Origin: Panagrolaimus kolymaensis
Lineage: Eukaryota; Nematoda; Chromadorea; Rhabditida; Panagrolaimidae
Assembly: GCA_028622995.1 (NCBI GenBank)
Contig: JAJQJQ010000042.1
Location: forward strand, 1 to 64,000
Length of the DNA: 64,000 nucleotides
Direction: 5' to 3'
Positions 45,367 through 60,300 of this stretch are shown piece by piece. Made by a program: the position numbers and the translations under genes. Numbering within the stretch: position 1 is the first letter of the stretch; the number at the start of each line of letters is the position of its first letter. Under the pieces are notes generated by a model. That model was not told the DNA's origin, made no database searches, and saw only the letters and a program-made list of their open reading frames with translations.

Positions 45367-48300
45367 ATGTCTGGACGAAATAGAAATCCATTGAATATTT
45401 TGGACAAAGATAGCAGTCTTCGATCATCCCAATATCGAGGAAGCATAGATGATCGGCGTTCGATGATTTCTGCTTCGAGCGGAGGGTCATCAACGCTTTG
45501 TGATACAAATTCAACTCGAACCATGACATCTAATTCTTCAGCGTTTACAAATCAAAGTAATCAATTTCGAGGGTTGGTTTTTATATTTTATATTTTATAT
45601 TTTGGGAGATACTTAAAATTTTATTAATTTTTTTTAAAGTCATACATTGGTAAATTAAAGGACTTTTATCCGTGGTGAGAGCCAAAGCTATAAATCAAAT
45701 TTCTAAAGTTTTTTATTTTATTTTATGAAAGTTGTAAAACTTTTTTCGCCCATATTTTTTATCCCACCACACAGCTTGGATTTTTAAAGCCCTTATTGAC
45801 AACCTTCCACCTCTCTCATCTGTTGTTGTCGTGGCTTTTTACTTATGTTTAGCATCTGGAATAAAAAAAGAAATATTTTTATGGCAAAAATTTGATCATA
45901 ACTTTTTATATTATTTTCTTCATTTTCTTATTTTTGACCTTTTTTACTTTAAATTTTTTTTTTGCTTTTTTCTTTTCAACTAATTTTCAACGGTTTTTTG
46001 TAAATGAGAGGCAACAACGTATTGGGCAATTCATTGTTGAAAGGAATGAAACATTTTTTTTTCTTCATTTTCATCGAAATTGAAATAACACTGTTGCAAC
46101 AACCTCAGCCTTTTCTTTCCATTAGAAGCAGCCGTTATTTCCGGTGTCTTTTATTTTTTTGCCATTCTTTCATTTTCTTCTCCTTATTTTTTTTTCTTCC
46201 TTGAAGCTATGATGTTACTGAATTACAAAATAAAGAAAAAGAAAAAATATTGTTTACTTATTTTTAAGTCGTCAACGGACGGCGTCGTCGTTGTTTTTGT
46301 TCATTCATTCATTTATTGTTTTTATTTTTTTCTTCTCCAAAGATAAAAGCGTTCTTTTTTTCCTTCTCTTGTCTTTGTTAAATGCAAAACTATGCCAAAA
46401 GGAAAAAGAGTGACAAAATTTCGTAGACTTTTACATTTAAAAAAAAAGAACGCTTCATTTTTTAACGAAGATAAAAAAAAAACCTCAGATTTCGTTTATT
46501 TTTGCTTGGTTTTTCTTTTCTTATATTTTTCTATTTTTGGTTTTACAACATTCTTTCCTTCTTGGGTCTTAAATATATGTATATCTCTTTTAAGTTAATC
46601 GAGACATTTTATTTTTAATCTGATAAAAGCAAACAAAAAAAGATGTACTTAACTTTGTTTTGAAATCAAAATAGCTGCATTCTTAAATTTGGATCTCAAA
46701 AGTAAAAAAGTTTTCGTTTCAAAAGCTTTGTTTACCATTTTTTGTTAATTCAGGGTTCCTTTTTTTTAGTTGCTTTATAAATAATGCCAAAAATACCCTT
46801 TATTTTTTGACTGTCAGTCACATTAAGCAAAATGTTTTTTTCGTTTGTTATTTCTATTGAATAAGGATTTTCATACAAATAAATGCAACCGTCTTTCTTT
46901 TTTTTTTTTTGAGATGCAACAGTTATTTTTAATTTAATTTTTCCAACAAAAACGAATGGCTTATGTTTATTTTTTTTGTGTTAAAAACAAAAAATTATAT
47001 TCCCTTTAAAAAAAATTCTAAGCAACCATTTTAGAAATACGCATTTATAGGTTCTAAAAGAAATGCAAGTTTCCGATAAAAAATTGTTTATAAAAATTAT
47101 TTTTGTTGCCAAAAAAAAATTTTTGTGGCTTAATATTTTCCAAAGGTTTTTTTAAACTTCTTTTTTTCCACCCATTAAGCCTCTTTTAAACCTGCAGCCA
47201 CGTAAAAATAGAAAAAAGCGTGTTTCCGTGTCTATGCCATGTTTATCTTTTTGGAAAAAATATATATTAAAGGTGTTCATGGCTTTGGCATATCTCACAT
47301 CTTTTCCTTCTCCGACTCTCCCTTTTTTGCTCGTTTCCATGCAAGCAAATAAAAGCTTTGAACCAAATAAAAAACTAACTTTATTTCTTTTTCTAAACTT
47401 TCTTTTTTTGAAGTTTGATGTGTCAAATTCGCACACATTTCGCTTTGTTTTTAACTTTTTTCTCATTAACATAAAATTGTTTAAACCCCATTATTTTTTT
47501 CTTTTTTTCGACGTTATTGACTCAGTGGTTTTTTGGGTTCACTTTTTGTGTTTGCCGAAAGATTTTTTGGAAAGAGAAAAACTTTGCTTAGAAAATTAAA
47601 CTTTGCGCAGCAGTATAAAAAAAATTTTTTAGACTTCATTGACGTAATTTTTTTATTTTGCTTTTTTGCAGCTAATATTATTTTTTGTTTTAAATAAACT
47701 ACACTTTATTTCAAGAAGCATTTTTATTTTCTTAATAATTGCTTTCCTTATTTGAGCTTTTTTTCTTGCTATTTATTTCCGCTATAGTTTGTCTTCTTGT
47801 AAAATAAAATAATTATGATTCAATTTTCAACATTTTGCGAGAATTCTCATTTTTTGTTGAATCATTTTCTTTATTTTGTTCCCATTAAAAAGTTCCAAGA
47901 AAATTATTTCCTAAAAATTAAAAGTTTTTACTCTGATAAATTTTCTAAACAGTTTTTCACTTCGTGTTTTTGTATTTTAGAACTCAAAAATTTTGAAATT
48001 CTACATTTTTTTGCTTTTTTTTTCATTGGTATCTCGGTTTTTCATTTTCTGTCAACTTCATTATTTTTTTTTTTTGCTTTTTCCAGTGATGAGAAAGCCA
48101 AGAATAGGCTCTAACGCAAGTACTTCTGGAGACAATATTGTTGTTGTTCCAAGTTATTGGAGACGTCAATCACAATCTTTAGATGATAGTCAACTACGAG
48201 AACGACATAAACCCAAGAAACGTCGAGCGGCAGTGGTTACAAATCCCAAAGATCCAATAAATAGACTTTATTGGCAGTTTGAATTTGACTCGCTTGGTTT

Positions 48301-51300
48301 CTTTTTTGTTGTGTTTTCTCCAGTTGATAAAGATACCATTGCTGCTCAAAAGTTAGGAAAGGATAAAAAGGATTTATTAAAGAAAATGAAACATTCTGAA
48401 ACTTTTCCAATTACTCGTGAACCTGCAAATTCCCCTACGGCAGCAGCATTATCCAATATTAATTTGAATAATTATGACCAACAACAACAACCTCGTCTAC
48501 GATCAACAAGTCGGGGGCCATCTCGAGGAGGAGGTGGAGGAGCAAAGAGGCAACTTCAAACTCGATCATGGCATGAAGCAGCTCAAACTCAAAGGCTTAC
48601 ATTTTCTTCACCTTCAAATAGTCCCAAATTCAATGCCAAACTTAATCGATGCGCTTCAACAACCACTGAAAATGGAGGCGGGAATGAATCTCCTTCATCA
48701 TCAATGTTTCGATTTTCACGTTTATCTAAAATGCAAAAATCTGCCACATCTGATCATATTTCTATGAATTCATCATTCACAAATGAAACGGAATCCATGT
48801 ATAAATCATTGGGAAATATAGAAGAGGATAAAGTTTTTGATGGTTCAACCTCGAATTTATCTGTGGTTGAAAAGAAGTCGCCTGCTTTTCAACGTCCACC
48901 TTCTGCGAGATTTTTGATTATGCATTTGCTTAAATTAGATAGGTTTGTTTTTCATAAAACTTTATTTATAATTTTTTCTTAAAAATGTTTCTAAAATTTT
49001 ATGTCTCTGAAAACTCGTTTCAATTAATTTTTTTTATTTATTGCAAAATGTATTAAAAGCCCAAATATTTTCATAAAATACCCTAACTTTTTATTTCCAG
49101 CTCAAGCTTTTTTTTTTAAATTTTCTTTAGTATTCGGTTTATCGTTTTTTAAATATGAAAATCCCACATATTTTTTTGTTTCTTCAAAAAAGCACTTTAC
49201 CATTATTCCATGGCACCATGAAACCAATGATGCTTCTTCGTCTTCTCGTTTTTCTTACGCTCTTATCTTTCTTTTTTTCTTCCATTTATTTTTGTTTTTT
49301 TTTTGTTTCAGAAAAAGAAAGAAAATAACCCAGCTTTTTTTCTTTTGCTTTTTTAACAGAAAAAAATAAATCGGCAGCTATCTATTTGTCATTTTTCATA
49401 TTCCCTTGAGCTTCGACACACAACAAAAAAAAAAGAAAAGCAAAAAAAGGCATCTTCTTTTTTGAGCTGCCTTTTTTGGTATTTGGAAAAAAATCTTAAA
49501 AGAAAATTTTTCTTCTTTTCTCTTTGATGGGTTTTAGCCAAAACTAAAAAAAAAGAAGAGAAGCGAGCGACAAAAAAGATGACAAAAAAATTTTGTTTAT
49601 ATTTTTTCTTTCAAATCTTATATTTTTAACGGATTTTTTTTATCTATTTCTTTATTATTACCAAAATATTTCTTACTTGTGTCTTTGAGAACAAAAAAAA
49701 AATGTCGGATGAATTTCCATTAAATTTGAATCAATCTCGCTTTGCAAAACCCGCATTAAATTGGCCACCATTATTGCCACCAAAAATAAGAAGGTCCCCT
49801 AATAATGTTATTAAAAGTAATAATGGTGAAATAATAGTTAATGGACCACCGATATCAATTAAAACTTCAATAATTTCTCGCACATCTCAATCATCCAATT
49901 CAGCTTCAACAACTCCATCTGGAAGCATTCGAACTCCAACCAAGGATCCATTTGGGCTTTTAGGAAGCAAAAATTCTTCCAAAAATACATTTTCTAACGC
50001 GACTAAGAAAAAATTACCAATGTATGACTAACCTAAAAAAAACTACAAAATTAAATTAATATAAAAGATATTTTCGTTTAAAGACCCAACTTTTATTATA
50101 AAAGTTATAATTTTTCAGGTTTGCATCGCATGTAGGCAAAATAGGTGATGCTGAAAGAAAGCGAAAACAAGCTTCTCATGCTGTTACTCAGGCCAATCCA
50201 TTGGTAAACTTTTGAATATGCTTTTTTTGTAATTTATAAATAATCAAATAATTTATAGAGACGAGCTCCAATTGCAACGCCAATAGATTATGAAAAATTT
50301 TTAGCAGAAAAAAGTGCTCAATTAGAAAATGATTGCCATCGAGATTTATTATTATTTCCAAGAGATGATATTGGAGTAAGTCAGAAATAATGCTCTATTA
50401 ATTCATAAAATTCTTGTCTTACACTGATTAATTTTTTATTGGAATATTTTGATGTTTTTTATAACTTTTCTTTCTCATGCTTCATTCTTTATTAAAGCAA
50501 GACATTTTTACATTTTTAGGAAGCTGATATAATCCCTGAAGAGCGAACAACCATTCCATCGGTAAATAAAATACATTTGGAATTAGCTCAATGGTTATTT
50601 ACTCGAGAAGCATTACAATTATATTCAGAGCCATTTAGAATTATTACATTTAATTATGTTGAATATTCGGGTGATTTTAAAAAGTATGCTTCGCACATTT
50701 TTTTTGGGTTTTAGTAAATTAAAAAAATAAATATCGTTTTGCAGAATTGATTGTCCTGCATTGGGTTCATTAAAATTTGAAGCTGATGTATTGGCTGAAG
50801 AAAAAGCCTCATTATTTGGTAATGAAAAACCTAACGAAATTGTTAAAGAAGGTTTTGTAACTGTGCTTCCGACAGATTCAAGTTTATTTGATAATTTTCG
50901 AGTAAGTATTATTAATCAAAAAATCCATGTCTTTTACAAAAAAAAATTCTTTCAAGACCTTTTATTAATTTTCTTAAACCTTTTTACTTTTTTTACTATC
51001 TAAATTCAAAATTAATTTTAGAGTGATAAACGTCGATATTGCATTATTCGTCGAGATGAAAATGGAGGAGTTTTTGTTGAACTTTTTAAACAACCCAATA
51101 TTCAATCAACTCAGCCTCCAATTGAAATTCGAAAAACTATGGGAGCTACAAATAAAAAAGGAAAAGCTATAGTTCAATTATTTAGTGGCACCGAAGCAAA
51201 TTATGCCGCCACCGCACAAGAAAAACCCATTTTAGTTTTATCTCCTGAAAATGAATCAGAATCAACTTTTTGGGTATTAGAAATTGATAGAGCTTTAGCA

Positions 51301-54300
51301 GCAAATTCGAGGGACGATGTTCAATCAATTGGAGATTTACGAGATGCTAATTCGGTGGCTAATCGAAATGCCGCAGATACAGAAAGCATTGGAAGTGAAG
51401 GCAGTGGAGGAAGTGGTAAATTTTTGGATATTTATAAAAATAAAAACTTTTTGTAAAATTATGAAAATTATTTTTTAGCTCTCGATGCAAATGGCTACCA
51501 TGTGTGGAGAGGAAAAAATGCTGTTGGACGAGCATTACAACCTCCAGTAATAGAGAGAAGGAATTTGTTTGCTCTTTATTCTGATCTCGAACCTTTGCCT
51601 CCTCCCAAAACGCAACCCTGCTCTTTGTTAACCAAAGTCACGGCTTCATCCATTTCTCGAACTCTCATGGATTCAGCCAGAGAACCCGCATCACCAAGTG
51701 CAGAAACTTCATCCATAAAAATTCAACTTGAATTTCAATCCTTAAATTGCAAAGTCACATTTTCTTCTGCACAAATCGAACAAATTGAACCATTTTTTAT
51801 TAGAATATTTATTTTTGATGCAGCAAATTGCATTCGATTAACGGAAGAATTTCATGCAACATTAGTTCCAAAAAGTTTGGAAAAATATTTTCGTGAAGGA
51901 ATTTCCACTAAAAATACACCGTTAGCAAGTCCAACATCCCCAAATAATCCAAGTTTAATAAATAATATTCCATATTCAATTTTAATGAATTCTGAAGCCA
52001 ATACAGCTTTATGTTCTTTATCCGCTGCATCCACTCAAGATATTTATGTTGTGGCTAGAATTGAAAGGCTGCTTTCTGATTCTTCATCAGATATTTATGG
52101 CAAAGCACAAATCGATACCAAAATTGCTTTGAAACTTCAAAAAACTTCCATTATTTCTTGTCAAAAACTTGTTAAATATCGAACTCTTTTTGGATGGAGT
52201 GCTTGCCCATTATTTAAACGCACTGGTTTTCCTGCGCCTGATGGTGGATGGCAAATTTTTAAATCGGATGGCAAACTTACTGATAGCGACATTCAAAAAC
52301 ATTTAATCGAATCAGCAAAGTAAAATTAAAATTCCTTCTTTCTTTATTTAAAAATTTTTTTGTTTTTTAGATCAGAAAAAATTGGTAAACTTTCACCATA
52401 TCCGAATTCAAGCATAAAAATTAGCATTAAAAGTTTACCCACATTTTCAAATATTCCATATCGAATTTCATCTGGTCTTTTACCTTTGAAACCTTGGAAT
52501 AATATTGCTTCCGAAGTTTTATCAGATCCACCAAAACCCGTATTCGAACTTCAAACCTTTGGAGATGTGGTGACAACTCCATATAATGAATTAATAAATT
52601 TGTTATATGTTTATCCAATAACTTTATCTTATGGAGGACAAAAAGCTTTTAATAGAGCTAGAAATATTTCGTGCTCTGTGAGATTTGTGAGTTCACCCAA
52701 ACGTGAAGGATCAAATGCAAAAGTAAGTTTTTTACATTTAAGATTGTCATCGCCTGCTTTTAAATTAAATTTTCTTAGGCTATTATTGATCGCTCAAATT
52801 TATGTGGCCCATATTTATCTTCAGCCAATACAGCCGTGCAGTATCATGAACAAAATCCAGCATTTAACGATGAATTTAAAATTCAACTTCCCGTGGTTGT
52901 GGATTCTCAAGATCATTTATTATTTTCTTTCACCCATGTAAGCGTTGCAAATGCATTATCTCCCAAATCAGAAAAAGAAACCTTTGAAACCCCTGTGGGC
53001 TTTGCATGGCTTCCATTAACAAGAAATGAACATTTTTTAATTATGAATGAAGATGTTCAAGAATATGATTTACCCGTGGCTTCCACCCTTTCTGCGGGAT
53101 ATATTCATTATCAATCTATGGGAGCTGGAAAAGGTGTAAGTATAAACATATATATAATTAAAATATTGGAGCTCTAAAAAAATTTTAATTTAGAATATTT
53201 TGATTCTCCCAACGCAAAAATATTTTTTCTTTATTTTAAGTTAAAAATTTGTTGGACGAATTTAAATATTTTTTTATTCTTCGAGCGCTTACTTAAAGCA
53301 TTTTTTATTATATTAAATAAGTTTAAACAATTTTTTTTTCAGCATAAAGGCCCAGAAATTAAATGGCTTGATAATGGTCGACCATTATTTCGAGTTCGAT
53401 TGAGACTTGTTTCATCAGTTTTTACAACCGAAGATAATCTTCAAGCTTTTTTTCAAGCTTGTCAAAAATTATATGATTTTTATGTAACTTCAAACCATGC
53501 TGCTGATATTTCAACTCCCAAAGAAACCACACCTCCAGCAAGATCATGTTCACCCGATGCTTTAACAGAAAATAATTCATCAAATATTGCAACGGAAGAA
53601 AAATTATTTGAAAAAATTGCAATTAAAGCTGGAGCTCTTTATGATGTGGATATAAATCGATTGATACCTCATTTCCACATAGTCTTGCGGCGATTATTTG
53701 CTCTTCTTCCAACTTGTAAATCCAATGAAGTTGCATTGAAACTTCTTTCAGTCACCATTGGAATTGTGGATTCCGCTTATGCGAGTGGATATAATTATGT
53801 TTTGAAAAATTTTGTTAGATTCCACTTTTCTTCCACTTCATCCGAGGATGGCGAAGAAACAACTCATGGAGCCGTATGCAAATATTTAATTAAATTACTA
53901 GATGACATGAGAGGTGAGCAAAGAGCCCTTGCAAGAATATTTCGACAACTTTGGTTCTTTTTGGATATCGTAATAAAATCCATGGCACAATGGTTAATAA
54001 AAACAAAGATATTTAAAATTCCACGAAAAGATCGATTTTCAGCGGATATTTTATTTCGAATTGATGGTTTAGTTGATACTTTGATAAACCTTATTTGTAA
54101 AAATCATTGCATGACTGAAGCTGTAAATGCTAATAGCGCATTGGCGTACTTTTTGAGAGTAAGTTAAAATTCAAATAAATCCCATAAATTTTTTTTCAAC
54201 CTTTTTAAAAAAAATAGAAAAAACCTCAAATCTTCTTTTGAGAAAAAAATATTAAAATTTTCTGAAATCAAAATTTTTAAATTTCAAAAATAATTTAGAC

Positions 54301-57300
54301 ATTCTTTAATTTTAATAATAAAATCGAATTAATTTTTTAGTGCTGTTTGAGCCTTGTGGATCGTCATGCCATTTTTAATCGAATCCATCACATTGTGGAA
54401 ACTTATGATCGATATGGCGTCGAAGATTCATCCACTTCAAGACAAGCTCATATTTTAAGAAACTTTAAATTTGACATCCTTCAAATTCTTGCTGGACATG
54501 AACATTGGATTCCATTATCTCTTCCACTTTTAACTGATCGATATAATTCCATTTTACGTGGAGGCCCAACTGGAGTTTATAATGAAATACAAAATAATTC
54601 GGGATTTATTTCAAGATTTTTTGCTCTTTTTTCATCTTCATCCTCTTCTCCCGCGCCCAATGTTGTTGCTTCTTCATCATCATTTTCTTCAGATCAGCAT
54701 TCCCATGATTTGGAAAGAATAGAGAATTATTCGGAACATTTTTGGATGTCAGAAAATTATTGTTCAATTCATTTTTTAACTGGTTTATTAATTCAAGAAT
54801 TAATGGCTTCCTTAAGGGAGCCTCGAGATTATCGACCACTTGTTATTGGTCTCGTAAGGAATTTATTAGCCAAGCATTCAGCAGATTGTCGATATACAGA
54901 TAAAATTGCTCAAGGCAGAATAGCACTTTTATATTTACCATTGCTTCAATTTGCAATAGATAATATTAAAGAAATTGATGCCACAGCAAAAGCCACAACA
55001 GAAATCCCAGAAGTTGCGGCAACTATGTCTCTTGGAGTTACATGGATTGCATTGGCTTCATATAATATTGCAGCAAATAATAAATCTTCTCGACAACATT
55101 CATCAGATGCCGCTAATTCAAATAATGAAATTTCACCGAACAACAAAAATCCAAATGAAAAATTAAGCATAAATACGCAACTTGCAGAAAAATTAAGTAA
55201 ATCTGAAACTCGAGATATTTTATTAACGGTGCTTTTTATTCTTGCAAAAATTCCAAAGAAAATGTTATCCAATGTTTGGAGAATTCAAGAGTCAAATGGA
55301 AATTCAAATGGTTTAGTTGATTTTTTGCATTTGCTTGAATTATCTTTGCAAATGTTTGCATATCCTGGAAGGGCATATTTACTCAAACACCAAGCTAAAA
55401 AGTAAGCACAAAACTAACTTTCAAAAAGGAGATTTAGAGAAAAATTAGCATAAAAAAGTGAATTCTGTATTTTCGTGGCTAAAACAAAAAACTTTAATTC
55501 TGAATTAGTCTTCCAACATTTTTTAAATATTTTTTTAGACGCCATTTACAAGCAAAAGCAGCGGCTACAGTAAATTTCCAATTTGCTGAAAAAGCTCGAA
55601 CTCCATCAATTTATGGTGGAAGTGATATTATACCAAATACAACTACAACTCGATCAGGAACACTGGATTCTCAAACTTCCACCACTACTGCCGCAACTAC
55701 CGAACCTCCATCCTCTGCTACTTTGACGATGGATGGATTTGAAGAACTTGAAATTTCTTCGACACCTTTAGCATTTTTTAAAGAATGCAGTTTAACTCAA
55801 GAAGTTGGAATCACTGTTCTTGATATCGCTCAAACGGTTTCCAATGAACTTGCAATTCGATGCAATAATTTAACTTCAGAATCCACTGATATTGCATTCA
55901 ATAAATTATTACTTCTTTATATTCGTCTCCTTGATGAATCATGGCCGGAATCCGTTCGACTTAATTCTTTAGCGCTGCTTTCAATATTTATTAGCCATTT
56001 TACATCAAGATTTTTTTATGCTGGTCCTATGGAACCATTATCTGTTACGATTGAGGCTATGTTGCTTCAATTAAATAGTCGATATCCAAAAATCCAACAA
56101 GCCAGTGCTGCATTGCTTCAAGCAATTTTGCGGAAAGGTTATGAAGTTTTATTGGAACAAAGAGGTAATAAACAATTTTTTTATTTGACATTTTCAAAAA
56201 ATATTATCAATTTTTACTATTTTTTAAAATGTTTTTTATTTGTTTTCTGACACGAATGTTTACAAATTTGCAAAAAACGCATTCATTTTTTTCCGTGCTT
56301 TTTTTCTTTTTTTCCAAAAAAGCTAAATTATTATTTGAATTTTCATTCATTTTTAAAAATATTTTTCTAAACCACGCACTTTATTTTTACGGTATCTCTT
56401 ACGTAGATTAATTTAAAAATAGCTAAAAATTCTTGGAAGCACGAATATTTTCAAGTTCAAAATAAAACATTAAAAAACAAACAAACAAAAAAGAATGCAC
56501 TTTTCTTTTCTGCGTTTTTTGGAAGATAGCCAAAACTTTTAATAAAAATAAAACTTTTAATATTTTGTACAGCTCCTTCCATTAATAAAGTTTCTAAACA
56601 TTTGTTTTTTTAGCCAAAGAAGCTGCAATTGAAAGTGTCACAGTATCTTCCAAAAATAAATCTGCTTCCTCAAATAATAAAATTCCATTAAAATTTCAAA
56701 AAAGCATAGAAACTCTTGGGAGACCTGGAGCTCAAACTAGTGTGGCTCTGGCTCGTTTACTTGGGCAGCGAGTTCCATTAGCTAGCAGTCCATATTTTGA
56801 TCGAGGTTTATCTGCTTTAGAAGCGTTAATAGTTTCACAATCAAATGAAAAGAAACTTTCACCTTTTGAATCAGCAGTAATGGAATTAATTTCACAATTG
56901 CGTGGAGTTCTAAGTGCCACGGGGGCTTTATCAGAAGCAGCAGATAATCCAATAAGATTAGCTGAATTACATATTCAATTAGCGGATAGTTATCGAGGTT
57001 CTGCAAGGCTCCGATGTACATGGTTTGACACTTTGGCTGAAACTCATATAGCTGAAAGATGGTATTCCGAAGCAGCTGTGTGTCAAATGCATTCCATTGC
57101 AATTATTGCTAAAGAATTGGCCCAACGAAATATGATTACCGCAGATTGGACATTATTGGATGTAATAAATGATAGAATTGCGATAGAAGAAAATGTCGGG
57201 GCTGCAATTGAATTAGATACCACCCAACAAGCTGGATTTACTTTGGTTGGTTTAATAATTTTTTTTACTGCCATTTGGATATCTCGGCTTTAATTCTTTT

Positions 57301-60300
57301 TTACCTCTCCTTTCTTACCATGAAAACTATAAACTCTCTGAATATTAAACGATTTTTCTTTTAATTTTTTGTTCTCGACTAGAAAATTCTAAACCTTTTT
57401 TATAGGTACTTACTTGATTTTGTCTTTCAAAAAAAAGCCCCTGTAATCTTTATCGATATCAAAAATTTTAAATATTTTTATTTTAATTCTTTGTTTTTGT
57501 TAGTCATTCTTTTTGTAGTTATTAAACACCCGCTTACAAAAAAGAATCATACTTAAACATTTTTTTTGAAACCCTCTAATTGCAGTTTTAATTTTTATTT
57601 AATCTTTTAATTACCATTTGAAAATTAAAATTTTATCATTCACATGCTTCATTAAAAAAAATTTATTTACCGCTTTGAAAATGATTTCCTCTTCTTTTAT
57701 TTTTCTTCTATGCCTCGCTTAGTATGCTTTATTCATTTGTGGTGGGAGACACCCATAAAAAATATGAGTAATATTAATAACATTAATTTTTTTTGGAAAA
57801 AGAAAAAACATTTTTTTTCTGATATTTAAAAGATTTAAAGATTTTAAATATAAATTTCAGTTGGGTGATAGCTATTTTTTTGCTTTGTTTTTGTTGTTGA
57901 ATCATCGATAGTAATTTTTCTTAAAAATCTTTAATAATTTTTATTAATAATTATTTTTTGGTACACAAGAGATCAAAAAGGCAAGATATAAAACAAACAA
58001 AAAATACAAGTAGATTATGACACGTAAAAATTAGAGTAAAAAAAATCTTATAACCCTTTTAAAAAATTCGGCCGAGCAGGATAAGACACAACAACAAAAG
58101 CAAAAAAACAAAATAACAAAATAACAAAAGCAAATAGTTTATGTATACAAAAATATCGGATAAGGCACAATCAAAAAAAAGTAGTAGATGTTTTTTTCAG
58201 ATTTTTGTATGTTAAGAATTATGAATAAAGAATCAAAAATAAAAGATCAAACAAAAAATAATTTTGTATGTATTTATGTATAAATTATTTAAGCGATGAT
58301 GGGAGATGGATTTTGGTCTCGAATGGTTTTAGACATTTTTCTTTTAAGTATTGCCATTTGTGGGGTTAAGGCCATTTCAATCTTTTGTTTTGCATATTTA
58401 GATAATTCAAGTGACGAATTAATTCGCGCATTTGAACTTTCTTGATTTTCATTATTTGAATTTACTGCAACATTTACTATAGCTTTTTCATCAACGATTC
58501 CAATTCCAGGAATTTTGGGTCGTTCACTCGTAATTAAATCTGGTGCATGTTTAACAATATAATTATGCAAGTTTTGTAATAATTTTGCTTTATCTTCAGC
58601 ATTTAAAGAATCCATATCTTTAAGACTTCCAGAAAATTCGATTGGTTTTGGATTGGAATTTAATATTTGTTTATGGCGGGTTTGTAAGGCATATAACTGT
58701 CGACGATGTCGATGCTTATTTGGGGCGCAATAACATGGAGGAATAATTAAAATAAATATTGTTATCATAGAAATAGGAAAAATTGAGGGAGACATAGTAG
58801 TTTTCGTGTTTCTTTCTCCAAGGATGTTTTTTGAAATCATAAATATAATAATTTTCTTTGTGGGACCCCAGGGTTACTAATTTGAAAATTTCGCAATAAT
58901 TAAAGAGAAATAATTTAGAGAACGTCCTGAAAATTATAAAAAATATTACAAATGTAAATAATTTTTAAAAAAAAATGCAATAATAAGAAGTTTTAAGTAA
59001 ATTTTTCTCGACACGAAATTAAAATGCCAATTTCTAAAATTACAGTAAACACGAATAATTTTTATTCTTCGATTTTACTTTTCTATAAATTTTTTTTTTA
59101 ATCTATTTAATCTCAAAAAAAAGAATGCAAAAAACGGAGTAACTAAAAAAGCAATGGCCTTTATGTTTCTTAAATACCTTTTTTTACAATTTTCTTAAAA
59201 AGGCTTTCCGCTTTTTTTATTATTATTTCTTTCTGTCCCGGCGCTCCACCTCTTTTTCACTTTTTTCTTCTTCTTTTGTTAAAAAAAGAGGTAGATATAT
59301 TACTTAGAATTAGATAATCAGGTGTGGATGTATGTATAGTCATTCAATTGTTAATTTACTTTTTATTTGTGGCCATATAAATATTAAGAAAATGGATTAA
59401 AATTACTGTGGATAAGAAGATGAAGAAGAAAAAAAGTAATAAGAAACCTGACTTTTTTTGTAGAAAAAAAAGGCGTCGGAAGCATCTTATCTTTAATTTA
59501 GTAGTAATTGCAAAAAGTTAAAATAAGTTATGTTTTTTTGAAGAAAAAAAAGCAGCTAAAAACTATAATTATTTTTTGGAAAAATAAACTCAGGTTAATT
59601 TTGGTCATGTGTTTGTCAAGACGAAAAGTTACTAATGATCTTACCAATAAAAATTTAAAGCCTTTAAATTTTAATAAAAGCAAAGTTCTTGAAATTTTCG
59701 ATGGGAGATTCTTTGTAGCAAAAATGATAATCATTTTTTTTGTCTTGCATACATTAAAAATAAAACTAAACTTGGCAGCCAAAAAAGCTTGGGAATTTTT
59801 TAAACCCACAAATTTAAAAACCATTTTAATTGCTGTTTTTGGCTACAAAATGTCTCAAGGTTGCCTCATCTTCTTTAGAAGTATACTTAATTAACTTTAG
59901 ACTTTTTGCAAAAATAAAAATCATTCGGCCTTACATAATTTGTTTGTATTATTAATTATTTTGTGAGGGTGGAAATAAGTTTTTTACTTACTGAAAGGAC
60001 CATGTTCATTTCGTCTTTTTTGAAATTTGTTTTCAAACCCGCGGCTGGATATTCCATCATGCCGCAACATTGCAAAATGCAAAAGCCTTTGTTCCAATAC
60101 TTAGAAAATTTTTTGTTTTTTTGTTTTTTCTGATAATGCACATATGTAGCTACTCTTCTAAATAGCTTTACGACAATCATCATATTAAAAGTAATGAATA
60201 TAGGTAGTATTAATGCTATAAGACTTCATCATGTAGGCGAAATTCTCAAAAAAACAAAAAATTTTCTAAGTATTGGAACAAAGGCTTTTGCATTTTGCAA

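Noticed and set aside
46392..47599. Several frames in the first DOCK intron on both strands
   Set aside because: Poly-Phe/Lys/Ser composition from T/A runs; no start, splice or domain support.
48279..48325. Possible 47-bp intron (GTTTGA...CTCCAG) inside DOCK exon b
   Set aside because: Removing it puts TGA in frame immediately; reading through keeps the frame open.
54606..55272. Antisense frames opposite DOCK exons
   Set aside because: Shadows of the conserved plus-strand coding sequence.
59508..59894. 128-codon Lys/Phe-rich frame in the large DOCK intron
   Set aside because: Homopolymer-driven composition and overlapping frames on the other strand; no signal peptide, domain or splice context.
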